Assembly: GCA_964563135.1 (NCBI GenBank)
Contig: CAZLWV010000023.1
Span: 1-64,000 of the forward strand
Direction of reading: 5' to 3'
DNA: 64,000 nt
Source of the DNA: JAAYAY01 sp964563135
Lineage (GTDB): Bacteria > Planctomycetota > Planctomycetia > Pirellulales > Thermoguttaceae
In this document: positions 26,612-37,643 of the stretch, piece by piece
Layout of the letters: the number at the start of each line of letters is the position of its first letter
Position numbering within the stretch: the stretch's first letter is position 1
Notes under the pieces: generated by a model
Database searches by the model: none
The model's input: the letters and a program-made list of their open reading frames with translations, nothing else
Told to the model about the DNA's origin: nothing
Program-made: the position numbers and the translations under genes

Positions 26612-27319
26612 TCAGTCCTTGGCCGCCGACACCGGCAGCTTGTTCGTCGGGCGAATGGCCAGATAGCCGCCGTTGGGCCCGGGAACCGCACCGTAGACGA
26701 GCAGCAGATTGTTTTCCGCATCCACCTGGACCACACGAAGATTCCGCACGGTGCTCAGGGCGTTGCCGTACTGGCCGGCCATCCGCTTTCCCTTGAACAT
26801 GCGGGACGGGTAGGCACTGCTGCCGGTACCCCCCAGATGGCGATGGACCTTCTTGACACCGTGGGTGGCCCGCTGGCCGGAGAAGCTGTGGCGTTTGATC
26901 ACGCCCGAATAACCCCGTCCTTTGCTGGTGCCTGTGATGTCGACAGAGGCGACACCCGAGAGAACGTCGACCTTGAGTTCCTGGCCGACCTCGAAGCCTT
27001 CGGGAGAGATGCGGAATTCGCGAATGAACCGCTTGGGCTCGCAATCGGCCTTAGACACCGTGGCGATGCCCGCGGCGGCGCGGACTCGCTGCCGCTTGCT
27101 GTCGAGCCTGGCCACATGGCCGCGTTCGCTACGGCGGGCAAGACGGCGAGGTTTGTCCATGTATCCTAACTGCACAGCCTCGTAGCCATCCCGCTCGGCG
27201 GTTTTCACCTGGAGCACATGGCACGGGCCCGCCTGGACGACAGTGACCGAGATCACGTTACCGGCAGGGTCGTAGACCTGCGTCATCCCGACCTTTCGGC
27301 CGAGTATTCCGATACCCAT
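26612..27319 (-). CDS. rplC: 50S ribosomal protein L3
   Basis: A 235-residue L3, close to the peptidyl transferase centre. The start MGIGILGRKVGMTQVYDPAG and the central loop SFSGQRATHGVKKVHRHLGG are diagnostic. It is 70 bases upstream of rplD and 120 bases downstream of rpsJ, preceded by GAGAGGCGAGAACG. Confidence 0.97.
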   Translation of the reverse strand: MGIGILGRKVGMTQVYDPAGNVISVTVVQAGPCHVLQVKTAERDGYEAVQLGYMDKPRRLARRSERGHVARLDSKRQRVRAAAGIATVSKADCEPKRFIREFRISPEGFEVGQELKVDVLSGVASVDITGTSKGRGYSGVIKRHSFSGQRATHGVKKVHRHLGGTGSSAYPSRMFKGKRMAGQYGNALSTVRNLRVVQVDAENNLLLVYGAVPGPNGGYLAIRPTNKLPVSAAKD

Positions 27320-27439
27320 CGTTCTCGCCTCTCACCCGTCTGCCGACACGGGAGCTACCGGACCAAACCGGACTTACCCGTTCGACTTCCAGATCATAGG
27401 AAATCCCAAAAAATCCGTTCTATCGACCATGCAGCGAGC

Positions 27440-27769
27440 CTAGTGCCTCGCCGATGCCTTGATCTTGATATCCACACCCGCCGGCAGGCTCAGCTTGTTC
27501 AGGGCCTCGATCGTCTTGGCAGTGGCCTGCACGATGTCTACAAGGCGCTTGTGGGTGCGGATCTCGAATTGCTGCCGGGCCTTCTTGTCCACATGCGGGC
27601 TGGACAAGACGGTATAGCGCTCAATGCGAGTCGGCAAAGGAATTGGGCCATGCACCACCGAGCCGGTTCTCTTCGCCGTATCGACGATTTCTGCCGCGCT
27701 CTGATCCAAGATGGCGTGATCGTATGCTTCCATCCGAATGCGGATAATTTCCGTCGTTTGACCAGCCAC
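27440..27769 (-). CDS. rpsJ: 30S ribosomal protein S10
   Basis: A 109-residue S10, first gene of the long ribosomal operon. Conserved stretches are RIRMEAYDHAILDQSAAEIV (residues 11-30) and the loop GPIPLPTRIERYTVLSSPHV; the C-terminal GVDIKIKASARH replaces the usual VDVEIKL. fusA and tuf, which precede rpsJ in many bacteria, are not here; a promoter is instead found about 70 bases upstream. Confidence 0.97.
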   Translation of the reverse strand: MAGQTTEIIRIRMEAYDHAILDQSAAEIVDTAKRTGSVVHGPIPLPTRIERYTVLSSPHVDKKARQQFEIRTHKRLVDIVQATAKTIEALNKLSLPAGVDIKIKASARH

Positions 27770-27840
27770 AGAAGCTCTCCCAGGTCACCCAATTCCAAAT
27801 TGCCAAAGATAATGCCGCTCTCAAGGGCGGAAAAACTCAA

Positions 27841-27869
27841 ATCGTACCAAGCTTTTCGGGCGTCGTCAA
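27841..27869 (-). promoter_or_regulatory. promoter of the S10-spc superoperon
   Basis: Minus-strand TTGACG (27864-27869), 17-base spacer, TACGAT (27841-27846). The predicted start is near 27834, giving a leader of about 65 bases before rpsJ. It is the best sigma70-type match in the gap ahead of the ribosomal genes. Confidence 0.7.
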
Positions 27870-28350
27870 TCGGTTGCCAGCACAAAACTCGCCGTTTCCT
27901 GGCCGCCTGCGATGACACAACGACTGTTTTCGGAGAGTGGGAGCGGGAAATGGGAGTAAAAGTGGGCGAAATCGCCGGAATTCCCATCGTTCTTCCCCCT
28001 CGCCACGTCACCGGCAGCGGGCTTCCAGGGTCAGTCGAGCCACTCAGATTACCATTCGGGCTGGAGGCTGGGAATGCCCCCGGCAGGCAATTCTGCAAGA
28101 TTCTTTCGCCAAGGAGCGGTCAGGGGCCTTAGGGCGGCGCCCGACGCCGGTTCGGATGGCCGCGGGCGGGCAGGGTCCTCGGAGAAGCACCCGCCTCGGG
28201 AGACGGTCCGTAACATGCTTGAAAGCCGAAAGTTACAGCCAGGAGCCCGTTTCCCTCCGCTCGCAGATCATCTGCCACAGCGGTCAGACGGCGAAGTCGC
28301 CCGAGAAGTAGCCAGATGGTCAAGATTGCCCAGATTCTTCCGGTGACTCT

Positions 28351-28378
28351 TTGAAGGCGGCACCCGGCATGCTACGAT
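28351..28378 (+). promoter_or_regulatory. promoter of the hybrid kinase gene
   Basis: TTGAAG (28351-28356), 16-base spacer, TACGAT (28373-28378), about 60 bases before the ATG at 28438. Confidence 0.55.
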
Positions 28379-28437
28379 CTCAAACAGGCAGGCCATCGAG
28401 AGGAAGCGGCGGCTGATTGTGTTCAAGGAATCGGCGG

Positions 28438-31321
<2,884 letters not shown>

Positions 31322-31434
31322 TACTTTGTCTCGGCAAAACTGGGATCGAGACTGCGGAACAACTCGGCGATTGTCGCATCATTCGACGCCATTCATCCTG
31401 AAAATCAAGCTGTGACAGAGCACGAGTGTGACGC

Positions 31435-34257
31435 ATGCCAATCAACCGCGTCTTTCTCGGATGGAATCGCCCTGCCCTGGCTCTGGCCGCCGACTACCTC
31501 CTGGAGCGATACCGGGATTCTGCGTTGCTTGACCTTTCGGGCGCGATCCTGGCAGTTCCCGGCGGCCGGGCCGGACGGCGTCTGGAAGAACTCCTCCTCG
31601 AACGCGCCGAAGCCGCCGGGCTGAGATTCGCGCCGCCGGCGATCATCACCGTGGGCCAGTTGCCCGAGGAGCTCTATGTGGCCCAGCGTCCGTTTGCCGA
31701 CAGGTTGACCCAGCAACTTGCCTGGGTCGAGGCCCTGCGGAAAACGGAAGACCGCAATCTGCTGCAACTGGTCACCGCCATGCCGGCCGAAAGCGACCTG
31801 GCCGGACGTCTGGCCCTGGGAGAGATGCTCGCCCGACTCCACCGCGAACTGGCTGGCGACGGCCTCGACTTCCGCCAGGTAGCCGAGTGCGGTGCCAGGC
31901 TCGACGACTTCCCGGAACAGGCCCGCTGGCAGGCCCTGTCCGCCGTCCAGCAGACCTATCTCGACACGCTGGACTGTCTGGAGCTCTGGGATCTCCAGAC
32001 GGCCCGGTTGTTTGCCATCCGCTACCGCGAATGCCAGACGGATCGCGAGGTGATCCTGGTGGGCACGGCCGATCTGAATCGGGCCCAGCGGCAGATTCTG
32101 GAGCTGGTCGGCGACCGGGTCACCGCAATCATTTTCGCGCCCCCATCCGTGTCGGACCGGTTCGATTCCCACGGCTGCCTGGCAGTACCGGCGTGGCAGG
32201 ATGTGCCCCTGGAGCTGTGCGAGGATCAGATCGAAATCGTCGACGGCCCGACGGATCAGGCCCTGGCAGTAGCCCGGGTCCTGGCAGGCTGGAATGGCCG
32301 ATTTGCGGGGCAGGAGATTTCCATCGGCGTTCCTGCCGAACCGCTGATTCCTTACGTTCAGCAGCAACTGGAGCAGTGCGGGGCAGCCGCCCGTTACGGG
32401 GCCGGCCGGGCAATCGGCCGCACGTCCCCTTGCCGGCTGCTGGCGGCGATGGCCGACTATCTCGAAACGGCCTCCTTCAGCAGCCTGGCTGCGATCCTGC
32501 GTCACCCGGCGATGGACTCGTGGCTGGCCTCCAGGGCGGCCGCCGGCGATTGGCTCAGCGAGCTGGATCGCTACCGGAGCCGGCACCTGCCGGTCGCGGT
32601 GGACGGAAACTGGCGCGGCGACCAGGAGGAATATGCCACTCTCCAGGCCGTCTGCCGGGAGATCGACCAGCTTCTGGAAGCGACGCTGGGCCTTCCCGGC
32701 CGGGGCGACACCAGCCGGCGCCGATTGAGCCAATGGGGACAACCAATCCTCGGTCTGCTGACGGCGGTTTTCGGCCACCGGGCGCTGCGCCGCGACGAGG
32801 AACCCGACCGCAGCCATTGGCTGGTCTGCGAAAAGGTGTTTCGCGTGCTGTCGGCCAACCTGGCCCTCCAGCGCTACCCCGCACTGGAACCGGAACTGGA
32901 TGCGGCCGAAGCTCTGCGGCTGGTTCTGCGGCAACTGGAGGGGGAGATGATCGCCCCTCCGCCTGATCCCGACGCGATCGAACTTCTGGGATGGCTGGAA
33001 CTGCCGCTCGACGACGCGCCGGCCCTGGTGGTTTGCGGCATGAACGACCAGACGATCCCCGATTCGCTGAACGCGGACCTGTTCCTGCCCGACCACATGC
33101 GGCGCCAACTGGGCATCGAGGACAACGACCGGCGCTACGCCCGCGACCTCTACGCCCTGTCGGTTCTGGCCGCCTCCCGCCCGGATCTGAAACTGATTGC
33201 CGCTCGACGGAGTCCGGAGGGGAACCCTTTGACGCCGAGCCGCCTGTTCTTTGCCTGCGACGACGAAACGGTCGCCCGCCGCGTTCTGGCCTTCTTCGAC
33301 GACAAGCGGCCCAGCCAGACCGGTGCCGCTGCCCGGGGAACTCTCGTGCCGGGGAAGTCGAAGACCGCGCTGATGCCCCCGCGGCCCGAGCCGCTCCGGG
33401 GCTCGATCCAGTCGATGCGCGTGACGGAGTTCCGCGACTATCTGGCCTGTCCGTACCGCTATTACCTGAAGCATCGCCTGCGGCTGGCAGCCCTCTCCGA
33501 CTGGGGCGAGGAGCTCGACGCGGCCGGGTTCGGATCGTTGGCCCACGAGGTGCTTGGCGATTTCGGCACCAGCGACGCGGCCGCCAGCATGCACAACGAC
33601 GAGATCGCCTTGTTCCTCAGCGATTCGCTCGATCGCCACGCCCGGGCGTTTTTCGGCAATAGTCCGCTCCCGGCTGTCCGCGTCCAGATCGAGCAGTTGC
33701 GATGGAGGCTGATGCACTTCGCCCGCTGGCAGGCGGAATGGGCGAGCCTGGGCTGGCGAATCGAGGCCGTCGAACAGGATTTGTGCGGGACTTCGCTGCG
33801 GGTGGATGGCCAGCCGCTCGAACTGCATGGTCGGATCGACCGCATCGACCGGAACGAGGTGACCGGCGAGCGGGTGATATTCGACAACAAGACCGCCGAC
33901 ACGGCCAGGCGGCCCGAACAGACGCATCTGAAGCGGGGCGAGTGGATCGATCTGCAACTGCCTCTCTACCGTCACATGGTGCACACCCCCGAGGAGGCCC
34001 ATTCGATCCGCGTCGGTTACATCGTGCTGCCCAAAGATACGACCAGGATCGGGCCGCTGTTTGCGCCGTGGACGGAGAAGGAATTCTGCGAGGCCGACCG
34101 GGTTGCCGAAGAAGTGGTTCGCCGGATTCGCAACGCCGACTTCTGGCCCCCGACCCTGCCGCCGCCGGCCTTCTCCGAGGAGTTTGCCGCCATCTGCCAG
34201 GATGGCCAGTTCGGCGCACTTGCCGATGCGCTGCGGGAAGAAGGAGGCGCCCCGTGA
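31435..34257 (+). CDS. AddB-like PD-(D/E)XK nuclease / inactive helicase subunit
   Basis: A 940-residue protein resembling the AddB (RexB) half of AddAB helicase-nucleases, which process double-strand ends for recombination. The N-terminal helicase-like region has only a degenerate P-loop (VPGGRAGRRLEE, around residues 41-52, no Gly-Lys-Thr). The C-terminal nuclease domain is recognisable: YLACPYRYYLKHRLRL near 670, then GRIDRID, VIFDNKTADT (Asp and Lys of the motif, about 815-823) and QLPLYRHMV (about 841). The last three Cys of the iron-sulfur cluster typical of AddB are not visible near the C-terminus, only a lone Cys in FAAICQDG. Its TGA overlaps the GTG start of the next gene, so the two subunits are coupled. 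Confidence 0.8.
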   Translation: MPINRVFLGWNRPALALAADYLLERYRDSALLDLSGAILAVPGGRAGRRLEELLLERAEAAGLRFAPPAIITVGQLPEELYVAQRPFADRLTQQLAWVEALRKTEDRNLLQLVTAMPAESDLAGRLALGEMLARLHRELAGDGLDFRQVAECGARLDDFPEQARWQALSAVQQTYLDTLDCLELWDLQTARLFAIRYRECQTDREVILVGTADLNRAQRQILELVGDRVTAIIFAPPSVSDRFDSHGCLAVPAWQDVPLELCEDQIEIVDGPTDQALAVARVLAGWNGRFAGQEISIGVPAEPLIPYVQQQLEQCGAAARYGAGRAIGRTSPCRLLAAMADYLETASFSSLAAILRHPAMDSWLASRAAAGDWLSELDRYRSRHLPVAVDGNWRGDQEEYATLQAVCREIDQLLEATLGLPGRGDTSRRRLSQWGQPILGLLTAVFGHRALRRDEEPDRSHWLVCEKVFRVLSANLALQRYPALEPELDAAEALRLVLRQLEGEMIAPPPDPDAIELLGWLELPLDDAPALVVCGMNDQTIPDSLNADLFLPDHMRRQLGIEDNDRRYARDLYALSVLAASRPDLKLIAARRSPEGNPLTPSRLFFACDDETVARRVLAFFDDKRPSQTGAAARGTLVPGKSKTALMPPRPEPLRGSIQSMRVTEFRDYLACPYRYYLKHRLRLAALSDWGEELDAAGFGSLAHEVLGDFGTSDAAASMHNDEIALFLSDSLDRHARAFFGNSPLPAVRVQIEQLRWRLMHFARWQAEWASLGWRIEAVEQDLCGTSLRVDGQPLELHGRIDRIDRNEVTGERVIFDNKTADTARRPEQTHLKRGEWIDLQLPLYRHMVHTPEEAHSIRVGYIVLPKDTTRIGPLFAPWTEKEFCEADRVAEEVVRRIRNADFWPPTLPPPAFSEEFAAICQDGQFGALADALREEGGAP

Positions 34258-37200
34258 GCCAAGGCCGGGTGTCGAACATCGTGGTCCGCGCTTCGGCAGG
34301 CACGGGCAAGACTTTCGCGCTGAGCAACCGCTACATTGCACTGGCCGCCGGTGGGGTCGTTCCGGACACGATCCTGGCGACCACGTTCACGCGCAAGGCG
34401 GCCGGTGAGATTCTCGCCCGTGTGCTCTACCGCCTGGCGGAGGCGGCGGCCGATGCAAGCAAGCTCTCCGCGTTGTCGCGGAGCATCGACGACCGTTCGT
34501 TCGATCGGGCCCACTGCCTGGCGGTGCTCAGGCAACTCGTGCACCATATCCACCGGCTCCGCGTGTCGACGCTCGACAGTTTCTTCATCCAGATCGCACA
34601 GAGCTTTGCCCTGGAGTTGGGTCTTCCCCCGGGGTGGCAAATTGCCGAGGAAATCGACGACGCCCGCCTCCGTGCCGAGGCCATCCGCTCGGTGCTGGAC
34701 AGCCATGAGACCGCCGACGTCGTCCGGCTCATGCACCTGCTCACCAAGGGAGAGGCCGCTCGCAGCATCGCCGAGCAGATCAACACCCTGGTGAGCGATC
34801 TTTACGGTTTCTACATGGAAGCACCCGCCGAGGCGTGGTCGGCCCTGCCGCGCCGCAAGGTGCTCAGGACGGAGGAGTACCAGGAAGCGGTGCTCGTGCT
34901 CGAATCGGCCCCGCTCCCTGCCGACAAGCGTTTTGAAAAGGCCCGAGCGGGCGACCTGGCCAATATTCTGGCCGAGAACTGGGCCGACTTCCTCTCCGCC
35001 GGGCTGGCCGCCAAGGTCCTGGCCGGGGAGCGGAAATACTACAACAAGCCTCTTCCGGACGAGCTGGTGGCCGCCTACGAGCCACTCCTGGAACATGCCC
35101 AGGCCCAGCTTATCAACCGGATTGCCGACCAGACCGAGGCCACGCACAGCCTCCTGGCACGTTTCGACGAGGTGTATCGCCAGATGAAGCTGCGGCGGCG
35201 GAGCCTCCGCTTCGACGACGTCACCCGCCTGCTGGCCGGCACCCTCGACGAAGGCGAATTGGAGCGGATCGTCTACCGCCTCGATGCCCGTGTGGCCCAC
35301 CTGCTGCTGGACGAGTTCCAGGACACTTCTCCCGGCCAGTGGCACGTGCTGCGCCCGTTTGCCAGGCGGATCGCAGGGGGGGCACGTTCTCAACGCGTCA
35401 GATCCGACACCGCCGTATCCCCCAGGCAGTCGTTCTTCTGCGTGGGCGACGTCAAGCAGGCGATCTACGGCTGGCGGGGAGGCGTGGCGGAGATCTTCGA
35501 GGCCCTGGCGGGCGAACTGGAGGGGCTCAGCTTCGACTCGCTGGAAAAGAGCTGGCGATCGAGCCCGCCGGTGATCGAGACGGTCAACCGTATCTTCCGG
35601 GACCTTCCGGCCAACGAGGTCCTGACCCGCTACCCGGACGCCGCCCTTCACTGGCAGCGACGTTTTGCCGAGCACTCGACGGCCCTGACCGGTCTGGCCG
35701 GCCACTGCCGTCTCTGCGTGGCGCCGGCCGCCGAAGACGAAGACGAGCAGAAGATCGTGACCCTGGTCCATGCGGCCGAGCAGGTTGCCCGGTTCGCCCG
35801 CCAGGTTCCGGACGGTTCGATCGGCGTTCTCGTGCGGACCAATTCGGCCGTGGGCCGGATGATCTACGAGCTGCGCCGGCGCGATGTCGATGCCAGCGAA
35901 GAGGGGGGCAATCCGCTCACCGACTCGCCGGCCGTGCAACTGGTGATGTCGCTGCTGACCCTGGCGGACCATCCCGGCGATACGGCCGCCCGGTTCCACG
36001 TGGCCCACTCGCCGCTGGCGGGATCGGCCGGTCTGGCCGACTACCGCCAGGAGCAGGCCGCCCTGCAGCTCTCGCGCCAGCTCCGGCGCCGCCTGATCGA
36101 CGAGGGATACGGGCCGGTGGTGCGGGGCTGGGCGGAGGTTCTCGCTCCCCAGTGCGATCGTCGCGATGTGAATCGCCTGCTCCAGCTCGTCGAACTGGCC
36201 AGCGACTACGAGCCGAGGGCGACCTTGCGGGCCGACGATTTCGTGGAATTCGTGCAGAAGAAGCGGGTGGAATCGCCCACGGCCGCCCGTGTCCGGGTGA
36301 TGACGGTCCACCAGTCGAAAGGTCTGCAGTTCGACATCTGTGTCCTGCCGGAACTGGACTGGCGTCTGAAAGGGCAGCCGCCGTCGCTGGTTGTGGGTCG
36401 GGCGGGCCCCGCCCAGCCGGTGGAGCGGATCTGCCGCTATGTGAGCAAAGAGCTGCAGCCGCTTCTGCCCCGCAAGTTCCAGGAGATGTTCGCCACCTAC
36501 GACCGGCAGCAGGTCGAGGAGGCCCTGTGCGTGCTCTACGTGGCCCTGACGCGGCCGATCCACGCCTTGCACATGATCGTGGCACCGGCCAAGGAAAGCG
36601 AGAAGACGATTCCCGCAACTGCCGCCGGCGTTCTCCGGGCAGCCCTGTCCGGCGGCCGGGCGGCGGAACCACTTTCCGTCCTCTACGAGAACGGCGATCC
36701 GGCATGGGCCGATCGGGCACCCGCCGCCGAGAGGAGGGCCTCGACCGAGGAGCCAGCACCGCTCGTGATCCGCCTGGCTCCCCGCAAAGGGGCGGTCGGC
36801 CGCGGGCTGGAAACGCAGAGCCCGTCGCAATTGGAGGGCGGACCTCGCGTGCGTTTGGAGGAGCGGTTGCGGCTCGATCGTTCGGCCGCGATGGATTGGG
36901 GGACCGCCATGCATGCCTGCTTCGAGCAGATCACCTGGCTCGACGACGGCCCTCTGGACGAAGACCTGCTCCGCCGGAAACTTCAGACCTTGCAGCTCCC
37001 GCAGACGAACGTTGCGGCGGTCGTCCGCCGGTTCCGCCACGCCCTCGAGAAGCCGGCGGTTCGCGCCGTTCTGAGCCGGTCGGCTTACCCGTCGGGCAGC
37101 CGACTGCAGGTCTGGAAGGAGCGGCCCTTTGTTGTCCGCCGGGAGGAAACCCTCCTGCGCGGCACCTTCGACCGGCTCGTGGTCGCCTTCGACGGAGGCG

Positions 37201-37406
37201 TGCCGGCCGCGGCCGACATCCTGGACTTCAAGAGCGACTCGCTGGACGCCGGCGATCCGGCAGCGGTCGCGGCCAAGCGGGAACTCTACCGCCCGCAGCT
37301 CGAGGCCTACCGCTGGGCAGTCTCCCAACTTCATGGTCTGGCCGAGGATCGAATTGCCGCCCGGCTGGTTTTCGTGGAGCCGGGGATGATTGTGACCGTC
37401 TATTGA
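34254..37406 (+). CDS. AddA-like UvrD/Rep helicase with PD-(D/E)XK nuclease
   Basis: A 1050-residue helicase-nuclease resembling AddA. Walker A ASAGTGKT has its Lys at residue 19; Walker B is LLLDEFQDTSPGQW near 350; DVKQAIYGWRGG is near 400; RVMTVHQSKGLQFD is near 680; and the last helicase motif is LYVALTRP near 760. The C-terminal nuclease shows LRGTFDRLVV (about 968-977), ILDFKSDSLD (about 990-999) and YRPQLEAYRWAV. The start is GTG at 34254, with GGAGG just before it, sharing 4 bases with the AddB-like stop. Together the two genes should form the RecBCD-equivalent of this organism. Confidence 0.88.
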   Translation: MSQGRVSNIVVRASAGTGKTFALSNRYIALAAGGVVPDTILATTFTRKAAGEILARVLYRLAEAAADASKLSALSRSIDDRSFDRAHCLAVLRQLVHHIHRLRVSTLDSFFIQIAQSFALELGLPPGWQIAEEIDDARLRAEAIRSVLDSHETADVVRLMHLLTKGEAARSIAEQINTLVSDLYGFYMEAPAEAWSALPRRKVLRTEEYQEAVLVLESAPLPADKRFEKARAGDLANILAENWADFLSAGLAAKVLAGERKYYNKPLPDELVAAYEPLLEHAQAQLINRIADQTEATHSLLARFDEVYRQMKLRRRSLRFDDVTRLLAGTLDEGELERIVYRLDARVAHLLLDEFQDTSPGQWHVLRPFARRIAGGARSQRVRSDTAVSPRQSFFCVGDVKQAIYGWRGGVAEIFEALAGELEGLSFDSLEKSWRSSPPVIETVNRIFRDLPANEVLTRYPDAALHWQRRFAEHSTALTGLAGHCRLCVAPAAEDEDEQKIVTLVHAAEQVARFARQVPDGSIGVLVRTNSAVGRMIYELRRRDVDASEEGGNPLTDSPAVQLVMSLLTLADHPGDTAARFHVAHSPLAGSAGLADYRQEQAALQLSRQLRRRLIDEGYGPVVRGWAEVLAPQCDRRDVNRLLQLVELASDYEPRATLRADDFVEFVQKKRVESPTAARVRVMTVHQSKGLQFDICVLPELDWRLKGQPPSLVVGRAGPAQPVERICRYVSKELQPLLPRKFQEMFATYDRQQVEEALCVLYVALTRPIHALHMIVAPAKESEKTIPATAAGVLRAALSGGRAAEPLSVLYENGDPAWADRAPAAERRASTEEPAPLVIRLAPRKGAVGRGLETQSPSQLEGGPRVRLEERLRLDRSAAMDWGTAMHACFEQITWLDDGPLDEDLLRRKLQTLQLPQTNVAAVVRRFRHALEKPAVRAVLSRSAYPSGSRLQVWKERPFVVRREETLLRGTFDRLVVAFDGGVPAAADILDFKSDSLDAGDPAAVAAKRELYRPQLEAYRWAVSQLHGLAEDRIAARLVFVEPGMIVTVY

Positions 37407-37643
37407 CACGCTGCGGTGAGCGCACGAAGGCGCGGGGCGGAAGCCCGGCTTCTTGCGGTCTTGCGCCCGTCGCGGTGAACCGTCTCCATGCAAAAATCGA
37501 CCGTGCTGTGTCGCAGTCTGACCCTGCGATGGCCGCGCCGCAAATTGCGGGAACTCGCCAGGTCCAACACAACGCTCCCCCCAGTTCTTTGGCCGCGGGA
37601 AAACGCCGGGGCGCTACAGCAGGCGGCTTGGGCGCCGTTGGGG
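37407..37643. other. convergent intergenic region, nothing recognised
   Basis: A 237-base gap between the end of the AddA-like gene and the end of ppk. No clear hairpin with a T-run; no small gene supported. Confidence 0.45.

Larger units (their letters stand above)
27770..28437. other. divergent control region between rpsJ and the sensor kinase
   Basis: About 670 bases with no supported gene. It holds the rpsJ promoter (27841-27869, minus) and the kinase promoter (28351-28378, plus). The frames that cross it are shadows without ribosome binding sites. Confidence 0.6.

Noticed and set aside
31405..34341. 978-residue minus-strand open frame opposite the AddB-like gene
   Set aside because: Shadow of the AddB-like gene; the composition is typical of antisense GC-rich frames.
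34017..37493. 1158-residue minus-strand open frame opposite the AddA-like gene
   Set aside because: It is a shadow of a GC-rich real gene: no family likeness, His/Gln/Arg-rich, and the plus strand has all helicase motifs.
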